NCBI GenBank assembly: GCA_019671005.1
Contig: JAGYYJ010002028.1
Location: 1 to 64,000 of the forward strand
Length of the DNA stretch: 64,000 nt
Reading direction: 5' to 3'
Source of the DNA: Hibiscus mutabilis
Lineage: Eukaryota; Streptophyta; Magnoliopsida; Malvales; Malvaceae
The notes under the pieces are model-generated. The model saw only the letters and a program-made list of their open reading frames with translations. It was not told the origin of the DNA and did no database searches. Below are positions 50,130 to 61,720 of the stretch, piece after piece; positions within the stretch are counted from its first letter, which is position 1, and every line of letters begins with the position of its first letter. The position numbers and the translations under genes were made by a program.

Positions 50130-50550
50130 GCTGAAAAATAATTTTAGTCCATATTATTTTTAAAATAATTTAATTTTTAATGTTTCATTTCGAGTCAAAA
50201 TAGCTCATCGATGAATGAAAATTGTTGGTCAACTGACGATAAATAACATTAAATGACGTGATAAACCTTCATGGTAGTGCACACTGCGATAGCAGTATCA
50301 TATAAACAAATATGTTGACTTTACAGAATGACACATCAGTCAAAAAATTATTTTATAAAATTATATGAAATATAAAATATTTTTTTCTTCTGATGTGTCA
50401 TTTCAAGTTATTTATCATTAGTTGACTAATATTTTTCATTCGCGAGGGAATTATTTTGACTTAAAATGAAACAATGAGGGTTAAATTGCATAAAATAGAA
50501 TATGAACCAAGGTGATCATTCAATCAAACATTAGGGGCATTTTTTGTATT
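50130..50550. mobile_element. Foldback MITE-like element
   Basis: Left words AATTTTTAATGTTTCATTTC and GTTGGTCAACTGA are mirrored on the right by GAAACAATGAGGGTTAAATT and TTAGTTGACTAATA. Ends are approximate. No coding capacity. Confidence 0.45.
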
Positions 50551-52140
50551 ATGCCAATATATTATTAGCGGCGGATTGTAGTAGGAGCTAGGGATGATCA
50601 TTTTTTTAATGTGACATGTTTCGACCTGATTTAATTTTATAAAATTATACTTTTTAAAAAAAGTTTGGGCCATGTTCAGTTTTGTGAAGAATAAAATTAA
50701 ATTTGAGTTTAGGGTTAGAAATCTTTGACTCGAACCTGAATATTAAGATAAATTATCTATATATATTCAGGGACAATTGTTATAATCACTATCTATATTT
50801 TATTTTAAGTTATTTTCTTATTTTTTTAAATAAATATAATTTTTTATTTGTGTCTGTTAGGGGCTAGGGCGATTATTATCTCAAAGTTCAGGTTTGGTCA
50901 AGTCGAGAGCATTTTTATCTCAAAGTTCAGGTCAAGTAAAACACCTCCAACTGTTGAATCGGATCAAATTTGAGAAGAGACTTTTAATTTTTGAGTCAGA
51001 TACGTATCAACCAAAATTTGGTTTGACTCGACTCATGACCATCCCTAATTTGGAGCCGCACCTAAACTTTTGGGGAAAAATCATTAAACTCTTCAATTTA
51101 TTTTGAAAATTTATATTAACCTCTTTAAAAATTTTAAAAATCCTCAACTCTAAAAAGATTTTGAAATTCTTATAAACCTGGCTTTGCCGGGAGTATATAA
51201 AGGGTCCAAAATAGCGTGCCAAAACCTTTTAACTTTTAGATGGATCCAAAATAACAGGAAAAATGTAAAAGAAACCTGTGTTCAATTAATTTTCAAAGTT
51301 ATTACATATACAAATCCAAAAAATAGTGAAAATATCAAAAACATGTGTAAATTATTATATTTGACCTTCAAATAATAAAAAGAAATTGATTGAATCCCAA
51401 TTCAATTAACACCTTTTAAAAATTGTAGATTCAAATGAGTTTAAATATAATTATTTTAAAATTAAAAAATTATAGTAAATAATTTTGATATGGTTTAAAA
51501 AATATTATAAGAAAGAAAGAAAATAATATATGTGTTTTGCAACACATATAACAGCTTTCTTCCAAAGCCTATACAAGGAAATAAGCCCAAAACGCCAAAT
51601 CAAATTCCAACCCATTGATTCAACCTTCTCTACAAATTAGCAAAATCCAACAATATTGGCCCAACCAACAAAAACAAAATCAAATATTATTTTCAAGAGT
51701 TTTGTTATGCTTTTTTCAAAAAGTGATGGTCAATATCAATTCATTGAGTAAAGTTGAGGTTTTTAAAGTTTTAAGTTTTTATGTTAAAGTTTTAGATTTA
51801 TTTTCATATAGTTCATCCCGATTTAAGTTTCATCATGTATAAATTTTATTATGATTATCGTGTATCTTTTTAAAAATAATTCATTTATAATACGTCTTCT
51901 AATTCAACTTTGTTTTTGTTGTTCTCCTGGTTTTAATGTTTTATCTTGACTAATCCAGAACGAACTGTGTCACAGGCCTAGTTTTGATGGATAAGTTTTC
52001 TAACGAAAATTTTCTCTATATATAAGACCTCCAACTCAAAACATGCTTAAATGATATCAAATTACTTACCACTTGAATAACCTTAATTCAACGCTTTCTC
52101 GTACTATCATTTAAACACAAAATTCAAATTATACACAGTT

Positions 52141-53379
52141 GGGAGTCGCTGGTGCACCTTGGAATCTTTTCTTCCCCTCCTTCCTGTGGCAGGTATTAGT
52201 TCGGATATCCGATCTGATCTAAAATTCTGGATATTCGAAATTTTTGGATAGACAATTTAGCGATCCGTATCCTATTCAAAAATTCGGATACTCAATTTTT
52301 GAATATTTGAAATTTCGAATTGGATATTCGAATATCCGAATATCTAAATTTATAACTTGATTTAATTATTTTTTTAATTTGGTGATCTTATCCATGAAAA
52401 TTTTAGTTTTTTTTTCTAATATAACAATCAACAAAGTATTGAATATAAAAAGTTTCGTATCCATAAAATTTTTAATTTTTCATATATAACAAGTAAAAAT
52501 ATCTAATATAACAAAATTCATATTTATAAAAAATTTGAATTTTTGAATATCAGATAATCGAATATCCGACTCGAATGTGAAATAACAATCCGTATCCGAT
52601 CTAAATTTTTTAGATCGAATCAAAAGATAAACGAATCGGATCAATCAGATCAGATTTTTTTCACACCCCTAGCAGGTACGGAAGCGTAAGAATGACTTTG
52701 TTTTTAATGATGTTTGCCTTCCTCTTCCGGATGTATTCAGGATCAGTGTGACGTGGGCGTCTATTTTGTCGACTGTAGTTCACCGTCCATTTCGTACTAT
52801 ATCATCAGAACGAAACTCTTCTCCTGACAACCACCACCTCATGAATGGATGTGTCTTAATACGGACGCTGCAGTCTCGCTTGATTTCGAATTCGTCTCAG
52901 TTAGAGGCATTCTTCGCGATCCATCGAGTACTTGGATCTATGGCTTTTGTTTGGCCGTCGGTGTGATCTCCCCTTTACAGGCAGAACTTCGGGGGTTCTT
53001 GTTAGGTCTTCAGGCTGCGTGGTCGGTTGGTGTTGATCGTTTGTTGGTCCAATCCGATAGCTCCCAAGCCATTAAGTTAGTGTTGGGTGCCAATGCTATG
53101 AGTAGCCCTCTCAAGATTGTACGTGCTATTGTTTCATTTCGTAGTCGTGCATGACAAACGAATTTTAAATGAATTCCCCATGAATACAATATGGTGGATT
53201 GATAGCTTGTCCAAAATGAGTTTTCCGCTGCACTATCAACTTAACTAGCTTGACGAGGCACCAGATCCTATTGGACCGCTTCTGATCCGTGATGTTATTG
53301 GACCTCCCTATTGTAAATCTAACAGAGGCTAGTAGCTGGTCTTTCTTCTCGTTTCAATTCTAAAAAAAAAAAAAAAAAT
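52141..53379 (+). mobile_element. 5'-truncated LINE fragment (zf-RVT end and RNase H)
   Basis: Coding remnants on the plus strand: before the inserted MITE the frame reads APWNLFFPSFLWQ, and after it RKRKNDFVFND, the Trp-rich segment found after LINE reverse transcriptases. Then at 52849-53154 comes an RNase H domain with LNTDAA, PLQAELRGFLLGLQ and LLVQSDSSQAI, covering the catalytic Asp/Glu/Asp. It ends in a pure A run at about 53362-53378, the LINE tail. The reverse transcriptase and ORF1 are absent, as usual for 5' truncation. Confidence 0.8.
52196..52671. mobile_element. hAT-like MITE nested in LINE fragment
   Basis: It splits the LINE coding remnant. The word GCAGGTA lies on both sides (52189-52195 and 52672-52678). 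The outer parts are rich in GGATATCCGAAT-like words in opposite sense and the right end is CACACCCCTA. The length is 476 bp with no coding capacity. Removing it rejoins the LINE reading frame context, which supports the boundaries. Confidence 0.75.
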
Positions 53380-53712
53380 TACGCGCAGCTTTGCTTTGCT
53401 TGCATCTACATTATCATCCAGTTTGAATGCGTCAATTTGACGGTCCAAACCAAATTACACTATCTTTTCAAAAACCAGAATCAATCAATCAATCAATCAA
53501 TGTTTAGAGTTTCTCCATCCATGTTTTTAACGATAGCGTTTTGTCCCATCGCAATTCAAATACTATGATTATGCTAATTGCTAAGCTAACCAATGCTCCC
53601 TGTATAAATATTTTTGATTTTTTTACAACCCAAATCAATAAACCCAAGCACATTTTAGCTTGGATTTTCAAAGAATAATGAATTTCTAACCAAACAAAAA
53701 AGAAAGAACAAT

Positions 53713-55005
53713 TCAAAAAGATCTTTTGACGCTCTTGAAATCCAGAGAATCAATACACTCCAATCCAGGCCTGTAAGGATTCAACAACTTCAAAAGCTCA
53801 GTTGCTTTCTCTTTGGTTTCATCGCTGCACCCAACTTGTATGAGCAACAAAAGCTTTTGAAATGCACCAACTTGAAGAGCTTCTATCAACACTTTTTCTT
53901 CATATTTACTTAGCTTCCAAATGGCCGAAACAGAGTACTCGGTTGCCAATTCCGAAACACGCAATACCTTCTTCACCAGAACCGGCATTGCCAGAGCGTT
54001 ATCGTAAGCTAATTCCCTCCCTTGTTTGGTCTCGCAGAGTTTGTCTATAACACCTAAACCCCACTCGCAGTAGCTTTTTTCCGATTCGATTATGGATTCT
54101 AATAGTAAAGAAACGAGACCCATTTCCACAAATTCAGCCTTGGTTTTCTCGTTTGGTGATGAAACCATGTGGTAAATCACCATGACAGAAGCTTTCGTGA
54201 TCGAAGCAGAAATTGGGTGTTTAATGAAGTTGAATAGGATTTCATTGACTCCATCAATGGCGGCCAAGTGATCTCCGTAATGCTGGTCGCAAGAAAGAAG
54301 CTCTTTCAGGACGTTAATGGAATTTTGCTTCCCGGAAATGTCTTTTGATTTCAAAAACCAAACCATGCAACGCAGAGAAGGTTTTGACCCAAGGTACAAT
54401 TGAGCTTCTTGAGCGAGTGGGAACATCCAGTTCATCACACACAATATTTCCTCCAACACAATGGCGTTCTTCTCCAACGAGTCGATTGCGAATGCGTCGA
54501 ACGCAGCGGCGAGGACTCCTGCAGCGTCGCTCGCTACAATGCATCGCCTGTTTCGCTCGCTTTCAAGACCCCATTTCTTGATTTTATGAACAGAATCCAG
54601 GCAGTCGCATTGGTCCAATCGTCTCTTCGAATCGGTAATCGAAAACAGAATCTGGGAGACCTCGGCTGAGCTGACGGGGATTCTCGGCGTGGGGATCCTT
54701 TCAATGCCGTGGCTCCGATTCTCCACGCACCAATCTTGGATCATTTTCCTTAGGGAATGATTGGGTATCTGATCGAAACTTGTAAGGACTTGATTCGTAA
54801 CAGGGCAGGTGAAATTCCCATCTTGGAGCCATTTCTCGATGCTTTCTCGATCGTAAGTTATCCCAGAAGATATCGTCACCGGATCCTTCATAAGATCAAG
54901 AGCTATTGGACAAATGAAGTGCCTTGGGATCTGAAGCTCCAAATGATGAACTTTTTTATCTCCATTTTTAGGTTTTCTTTTTCTCCAACTGAAAACCATT
55001 GCCAA
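53713..55005 (-). CDS. U-box E3 ubiquitin ligase with ARM repeats (PUB20/21-like)
   Basis: An intronless gene of 430 residues. Residues about 27-100 form a U-box: IPRHFICPIALDLMKDPVTI, then GITYDRESIEKWL and CPVTNQVL, ending HSLRKMIQDWC. The U-box recruits E2 enzymes without zinc. From about residue 170 to 415 the chain is Leu-rich and helical, with ARM-type repeats such as NSINVLKELLSCD, ITKASVMVIYHMVSS and EYSVSAIWKLSK, used for substrate binding. The N-terminus MAMVFSWRKRK is basic. Layout and length match PUB20/PUB21-type ligases, a class often linked to defence and stress responses. The first ATG (55005) is used; a second Met two codons later is equally possible. No disabling lesion seen. 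Exact orthology was not tested. Confidence 0.93.
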   Translation of the reverse strand: MAMVFSWRKRKPKNGDKKVHHLELQIPRHFICPIALDLMKDPVTISSGITYDRESIEKWLQDGNFTCPVTNQVLTSFDQIPNHSLRKMIQDWCVENRSHGIERIPTPRIPVSSAEVSQILFSITDSKRRLDQCDCLDSVHKIKKWGLESERNRRCIVASDAAGVLAAAFDAFAIDSLEKNAIVLEEILCVMNWMFPLAQEAQLYLGSKPSLRCMVWFLKSKDISGKQNSINVLKELLSCDQHYGDHLAAIDGVNEILFNFIKHPISASITKASVMVIYHMVSSPNEKTKAEFVEMGLVSLLLESIIESEKSYCEWGLGVIDKLCETKQGRELAYDNALAMPVLVKKVLRVSELATEYSVSAIWKLSKYEEKVLIEALQVGAFQKLLLLIQVGCSDETKEKATELLKLLNPYRPGLECIDSLDFKSVKRSF

Positions 55006-55596
55006 AGATTTGATATCAGGTTATTGTATCAGAGAGAATGAATTTAAAGGCAAAGGGCTAACTTGTTTTTGATTCTGTGAGGGGTGAAGGGAGCTTTTTG
55101 AGGTTAATATATTGAGTGGCAACTGGGGATTTGATTTTGAAAAACTTTCACACGGTGTTCAAAGTCCAGGACTTGAAAACAGAAGGATTGTTGAAGTTTG
55201 AGAAGCGTTCAAATTGGATTATTATTAGTAATAATAACCAAATGCTAGGAAATTAATTTAGCGTTTTAGGGAATACGAGTATTGAATTTTGACCATTGAA
55301 AAAAGACATTTTTGAAGGATTAAAAAATTGGACTGTCAGGTGTGGAAATGGTCCCTTCATTCAAATTTCTTACAGGTAAACGGAAGCTTGTTTGAAAATG
55401 TTTTGAGGTTGCGGGTTTGACGGGTCGACTTGGATTTTCTCGGTCTTATATCTGAATCATTCGCCTCCCTATGGACCAACCCAGCAAACCTTCCCCACGA
55501 GATTGATTCATTATATATGAACATTTCAATCATTTAGCTGCTAGGTGTATGGGGATTGGCTAATCTCCTTCGGGAATTTAAATTGTTTTTGGTGCG
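55006..55596. other. PUB gene promoter/leader and boundary to retrotransposon
   Basis: The U-box gene reads away from this stretch, so its leader and core promoter should be here (minus strand). I see no other gene. The retrotransposon LTR begins 591 bp upstream of the start codon. Confidence 0.5.
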
Positions 55597-56158
55597 TGTA
55601 GCGATGTCCGTTTCGCTAAAAAAACCGAGTTTCGAAGTGTTTGTAGTTTTTCGGGTATTAAAATATTTATTCCGTGTGGTTTCAAAAATACAGTATTTTA
55701 ATTAAGAAAATAGAGTCGCCACCGGCCACTTAGGTAGGTCGGACACCATAAAACCAGAGATTCAAAAATTTTGGGTTCGGGAGTCAGTTACGGATGGGGA
55801 AGGATTAGCATCCCACACCGCCCAAAATTGGTACTTTAATAATTACCGCTTTATTAATATTAGATTTTCCGGATTCAAGTGACGATTAAATTAAAATTTG
55901 GTTATAAGTGCGAGTAGATTTTAAAGGCCCCATTATCCGATAGTAAACGCCCAACCACTATCACTACGCCTGATACTAGCCCCGTTTACACTCGGATAAA
56001 AGGGCACCGCATTGACAGTTTATATATCTTGATATGCAATCTTAGAGAAATAATTCGGAATATACATTTGCATTCATATGGTAAAGGATAAAAATAAATA
56101 ATAAAAACATGGATATCACAAAATTAAACAAATATGATAAAAAAACACGAACATGGCA

Positions 56159-56203
<45 letters not shown>

Positions 56204-58603
56204 GAGGCATGAATAAAACATGTAGTAAATAAAGAACTCATACTTCAAGAATACATACAATGTAACATATGCATGGCATGAATGTATTATGATGTTAATT
56301 TCACAAATCAAAACGACGTACTAACAAAGAAACTAATACCTAGCACATAACATACGACATAATTTGCATGCACAAAGAAATAAATAAAACATGGCATGGC
56401 ACATGGCAAAAAACGCACTAACATGTAACCTAAAAAGGGGATACGGAAATTTATGTTAGTATACACAAACATGCTAACGTACTAACATATAACATGATAT
56501 TCGAAATAAACCAAACCTTACATATAAAAGATATGCATGCAAATGCGAGCAAATGAAGTAGAAAATAAAACAAGACATAGCATACCTAAAAACAAAGGAA
56601 AACATGATAGAAAAGTCACAAGTAAATAATGGGCAAATTATACATACTAAAAAACACATAACATAAACAACATAACATAAATATTCACAAATTTACCAAG
56701 GACTGAAATGAACAAAAAATGAAACAGAAAGCTAAAATTAAATGAACAAAATGCACACTTAGGGACACAATTGAGAACTGGACGAAACTTGGGAGGACTA
56801 AGAATGCGATTAACCCATGCGACAAACTCAGACTGAAAAAATCAAAAACGCGGAGGGACTAAGCACGCATTTTACCCTTTTTAAAACTGATTTCAGATTA
56901 ATTTGGGGTCCAATTGAAATTTTGGAAAACCAGAGAGAACTGGAGTTGCGATTATACCAAGGGGAAGACTCGTTTTGAAAAATACCAAAACACGGGATGG
57001 TTTAATGAGTAATTAGGCCATTTTTTAAGCTCGCCTATAAATACCCCCAACCTGCCTCCCCTATCTTTTTTTCCTCATTTTTTCTGAGCCTTAGGATAAT
57101 ATCCCCCCACTCTCTCATTTTCTCTCAAAAACCAACTTCAAACCTTCAACGAACCCAGAAACCAGTGATCATCCGCCGTCGACCGCCGCTAGTCGGCGCC
57201 GACGAACCTAAAAAACCCACCAAAATAAACCTCGCTTCAACCCAAACATGAATCTAAATTTAGATCTACACAAAGACTTCCCCTTTTGCCTAGATCTAAG
57301 AAAATACGGAGCGGAAACTATATTTTTAAAACGAGACCGAAAGAACGTCTCCCCCTTTTAGCCGGCTCACCATATCTAGGCTTGTTGCCGGTAGGGGAAC
57401 TGACGACCGGAGGTAAAACCACTCATTCTTTTTTTTTGTTATCTTTAGAACACATGCATGCATGCAACACTCGAGGTGGATGGATACCTTTGTATGTTCT
57501 TTGTATGTTCGAAAAAGAACAAGAGGGTGAAACTCCTTGTTTTGTATTTTTTTGGGAAACTGATTACAACTAAACTCCCCTTACATATTACTTGTTTCAT
57601 ACATATATTCCCCTTTTTTGGTTTGGTAGAAAATATGTCAAATACATATTTTTGGGTTGATTTGATACTGACGAAAAATCTGATTTTCCTTGTCTTCGGT
57701 GATCTTTGAGCACTGTGGTTGGTACGACCGACATGGTGGGATGGTGTGGTGGTGACCGTTCTGCCAGAAGCTCCTAGAGCCATTGGATCAGATTTGATCC
57801 AACGGTTAGATTTGCACGAGAAAAGGATAGTTCTGATGCAATCTGGAAATCGGTGGGAATGCCCGAGATGAAGCCACGTGGCATCTTGATATCTGAGGAG
57901 TCGGCGTGTGCAAGCCACGCGCGCGTAGAAGTCCAGCAGCCCAGTGAGTGGGTCGCACGCGCCCTCTAGAAGGTTCTCCCTTTTCGATCAGGGCCGTTGG
58001 ATCAAAATCTGATCCAACGGCTCAAATTGGGTTGCGCAAGGAAAAATGATGATTAGGGTTAGCTTAATCTGATTCGGGCCAAAAATGGGCTTTGTAAATT
58101 TTAATTTTGGGTTTTGATTTGTAATAGAGGACTTGGACACTTAATTTGTCAGGGTTCGAATATATCCATTTATTTGTATTTAATTTAGCCCAACCCTACT
58201 AATAATATTAATAATAATAATACAGGCATATACATACGATGTACGTACGACATACGAGTACACTTATATGTAACATGCAAACATTAATACGTAATACATC
58301 CTTAATTAATATGACATACCGTCACATATGCATATAGCTATACGTATAATTACCATGAATACCCACACATACACAATGCATGCATAAAATATAAACACAC
58401 ATATGACATCCATAGACTATAAATATTAACATATACACTCATAGTACGTATAACATGCATGCAGTCGTATATGTCACCCATTAATCACACATATATAACA
58501 GACACATAATATGATATGCATACATGCAATAATAATACGTTAATTATTAAACTAACATATATTAATACAGTATTTATACAACAGATAAAAATGAGTGATT
58601 ACA
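55597..58603 (-). mobile_element. 3' LTR of Tat/Ogre-type gypsy element
   Basis: On the plus strand it runs from TGTAGCGATGTC to GAGTGATTACA, the reverse of the solo LTR at 39769-42640. The length is 3,007 bp. On the minus strand it starts TGTAATCACTC immediately after the purine-rich run AAGCAAAGAGGGGCAA, a good polypurine tract. It contains the two palindromes and an (AAT)n microsatellite at 56161-56202. The matching 5' LTR should lie beyond the right edge of the window. Confidence 0.88.
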
Positions 58604-58673
58604 GTTGCCCCTCTTTGCTTGTTCCTGTAGAACGGGAACAAAGCAAAGATTTATAAGCACTCATTTTTATCTG
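58582..58673. repeat. Hairpin-forming inverted repeat across the LTR/polypurine junction
   Basis: Outer arms CAGATAAAAATGAGTGA (58582-58598) and GCACTCATTTTTATCTG (58657-58673) pair at 16 of 17 positions. Inner arms CTTTGCTTGTTCC and GGAACAAAGCAAAG pair with one bulge. The polypurine tract and the LTR start lie inside the structure. Confidence 0.85.
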
Positions 58674-58749
58674 ACTTCCCTGTTTGTAGCTTTGGAAACA
58701 AATGTTAGTCTGGAACTCTCCGTTTTTCCTCGGCTGAATCTTTAGGCTC

Positions 58750-59600
58750 GTAAGTTCTTCCTATATAGAGCTTCTTCACCTTCCGATCTTGGAGCTGCAG
58801 GCCCTTCCTATATAGAATCATTCACTCTGAAGCCTCGAGTTATGAGTCCTTCCTATATAGAAATTTTTACTCTGAGACGGTAAAGCTTGGAGTTCTTATT
58901 GTATAGAACTCTTCGCCTTCAGCGCGGCGGGTTTTTCCTAAATAAAACCTTATGCGCCACGGATGGATTCTACCGACTGAGAGTTCCTCCTATATAGAAC
59001 TGTTAGTCTTCAAACCCTAGAGCCGCTAGTCCTTCCTATATAGAACTTTTAGCTTCTGAAATCTCGGAGCTACGTGTTCTTCCTATATAGAACCTCTCAC
59101 TCTAAGATAATAAAGCTCAGAGCTCTTCCTATATAGGACTATTTGCCTTCAACACAGCAGGTTTTCCCTATATAAAACTCTCTGTGTCATGGGTGAATTC
59201 CTTCGGCTGTGAGTTTTTCCTATATAGAACTGCTAGTCTTCACCCTTGAGCTGCCAACCCTTCCTATATAAAACTTTCAGCTTCTGAAATCTCAGAGCTA
59301 TGAGTTCTTCCTATATAAAACCTCTCACTCTAAGACAGTAAAGCTCGGAGCCCTTCCTATATAAGACTCTTCGCTTTTAACACAACAGGTTTTCCCTACA
59401 TAAAACCTTGTGTGTCATGGGTGAATTCTTTCGGCTGGGAACTCTTCCTATATAGAACTGCTAGTCTTCACCCCGGAGCTGCGAGCCCTTCCTATACAAA
59501 ACTTTCAGCTTCTGGAACCCTGGAGCGGCAGATTCTTCCTATATAAAACCTCTCGCTGCAAGCGCTTGGAAACATAGACCTTTCATATATAGAACCTTCA
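58750..59600. repeat. Minisatellite, about 46-bp unit in a 230-bp higher-order repeat
   Basis: About 19 units contain the core CTTCCTATATAGAAC. Every fifth unit is most alike: copies near 58757, 58987, 59217 and 59446 are 229-230 bp apart, and the word GGTGAATTC or its variants recurs once per period. It occupies the 3' region of the retrotransposon between pol and LTR, where Tat/Ogre elements commonly carry tandem repeats. Confidence 0.88.
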
Positions 59601-60779
59601 TCTTCACATTTGGGATTCACACCAGGATGGCTACCAACGTCTCTTTGAATCTGTAGATACCTGTCTAAAATAAGACAAAATGCTATGACAAATGAATTGA
59701 CATACTCCTAATCCTAGGGATGTCTAACTATTCTTGATGCATGAGTGTCAATATCTTGGTGGCCCTGCTTTAGTCCTCAGTCAATCTCGACCTTACGTTG
59801 CTTGCTTTCTCTTTTTTTCTTCTGGCGGCGATACCCCATTTCACTGTCGGGTTCAACCATTCCAACCCTTTTTTTGAATTTTTGATTCGGGGTTCTAAAG
59901 TGCCCTTTCAGGTTTTTGCTTTAGAGGTTTCTTGTTTTCTTCTTCTTTTTCCTTCTTTCTCTTTTATTTCCCTCTTTTTTGTTTTTTTTTTCTTTTTCTT
60001 TTTTTGTTTTTGTTTTTTTCTTTTTCTTCTCGTTTTTCTTTTTCTTTTTTTGTTTGTTTGTTTGTTTGTTTTTTGTTTTTTTTGAGGTGCCCTTTCGGGT
60101 TTTCACTTGGGAGATCTCTCTCGTTGTCTTGAATACTTTCTCTTAAACAAGAAGGGTGTCCGCTATTGGTCATCCTACCTGGTGCTTGAAGCCTTCTACC
60201 TGCCCTGTCAACAGACGTTATGTAAGCAGCTAAAGAGCAAGGTTAACATCGTTTTCTAATCGCCTGCATCTTTAATGTTAGATCACAGTAATGCTCAGAA
60301 ATCTATTGTTTATCATAAGCCTATGTTAGCTTATTTGCATGATATTAACAAGAATGCAGGGAAATGATGCACAAAAATATGATTTTATTACGATTAAGTG
60401 TTTGGAACAACTTTGAGAGAGTCATGACACACATGAGGAAAAGGAAAATCCAAACATGAAATACCAGATCCCTCATTATCTTTAGTATGAATGATACATG
60501 ATCCTTTCAGCCGGCGTAGAATCCTTGCCTGAAGCTCCCTCTTCACAGGGTTCATGGGGACGACCCTTCTCTCCGGATATCCAACCTCTCCATTTATCCG
60601 AGCCGCCCTTTACGAGTTGTTGACTCGGATCCTTCTTTTGCTTCAAGATGCCCTGTTTCGGGTTTTCGCCCAGAGCTCTCTATTTTTTTAATTATTTTTC
60701 AAACGTAGTATTTCTTAACAGCATCAAAATTTACGGGGCTTTTCAGCTCGTCTCCATCCATTTCCGTTAAGATTAAGGC
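59601..60779 (-). other. Untranslated 3' region of retrotransposon with pyrimidine tract
   Basis: No protein motif seen. Bases 59925-60085 are a long T/C-rich run broken by G (TTTGTTTGTTTG), purine-rich on the element's sense strand. Two short near-identical statements surround it, GTGCCCTTTCAGGTTTT and GTGCCCTTTCGGGTTTT, suggesting a duplicated segment. The long open frames here on either strand are products of low complexity. Confidence 0.55.
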
Positions 60780-61720
60780 TCATCCTGAGAAAGCCTTTTT
60801 TTTACCATGTATGGCCCTTTCCAATTGGGCATCTACTTTCCTCGAGAATCTTTCTGAATTGGGAGGATTTTCTTGAGCACCAGATCCCCCCTTCTGAATT
60901 CTCTTGGGCGCACATTTTTGTTGTATGCCCGCATTATTCGTTTTTGGTACATTTGACCATGGCAAATGACCTTTAGTCTCTTTTCTTCAATGAGATTTAG
61001 CTGGTCGAGTCTGGCCTGCACCCATTCGGATTCTTCCAATTTTACTTCATTTAAGACCAGAGCGACAGAATCTCCACTTCAATGGGGAGTACTGCTTCGG
61101 TACCATACACTAAGGAATAAGGCGTTGCCCCTATCGACGTGCGAATGGACGTCCTATAGGCGAAAAAGGCAAATGGCAGCTTTTCGTGCCAATCCCTGTA
61201 GGTATCCGTCGTCTTTACTATGATATTCTTTATGTTCTTGTTTGCTGCTTCCACTGCCTATTCATTTTAGGACGATAGACTGTGGAATTATGGTGTGTTA
61301 TCTTGAATTGGTTGCACACATCCGTCATCATTTTGTTATTTAGATTGGAAGCATTGCCGGTGATGACCCTTTCTGGCAAACCGTATCGACAAATGATCTC
61401 CTTCTTTAGAAATTTACATACTGTGGTCCTTGTGATGTTGGCGTAAGACGCTGCCTCCACCCATTTAGTGAAATAGTCTATAGCAACCAAAATAAAACGG
61501 TGTCCGTTGGAAGCCTTCGGGTGAATCTGCGCGATAACATCCATGCCCCATGCTACAAAAGGCCACGGAGAATTCATGGTGTGTAAAGGTGATGGGGGGC
61601 GTGAATCTTGTCAGCATAAATTTGGCATTTGTGGCATTTCCTGGCGTAATCGATACAATATCCCTCCATGGTTAACTAGAAATAGCCATATCTCATAATT
61701 TTCTGGGCTATAGACAGCCC
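60780..61720 (-). pseudogene. Retrotransposon integrase, multiply broken
   Basis: The catalytic core (about 61577-61230) reads WPFVAWGMDVIAQIHP with the first Asp, FTKWVEAASY, and YGLPERVITGNAS where the second Asp should be, here Asn. A frame change near 61260 leads to NKNIKNIIVKTTD, WHEKLPFAFFAYRTS and TPYSLVYGTEAVLP (61254-61051). Another frame change leads to the C-terminal part with RARLDQL-like QARLDQLNLIEEKR and FRRGDLVLKK (61039-60833). It ends at a TAG in front of MPNWKGPYMV. Integrase would insert the cDNA; this copy cannot. Confidence 0.88.

Larger units (their letters stand above)
48695..52140. other. AT-rich intergenic DNA with foldback fragments
   Basis: No gene seen. Besides the elements listed separately at 49598-49870 and 50130-50550, there are only scattered old repeat words. 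The open frames here are short and have no family motifs. Confidence 0.5.

Noticed and set aside
57445..57918. 157-codon minus-strand frame
   Set aside because: Inside the 3' LTR, overlapping other frames, with no recognisable protein family.
58750..59600. Possible CRISPR-like array
   Set aside because: Units are contiguous and similar throughout, with no unique spacers; it is a minisatellite in a plant retrotransposon.
59798..60106. Long open frames on both strands (Phe/Leu-rich and Lys-rich)
   Set aside because: Products of the T/C-rich low-complexity tract in the retrotransposon 3' region.
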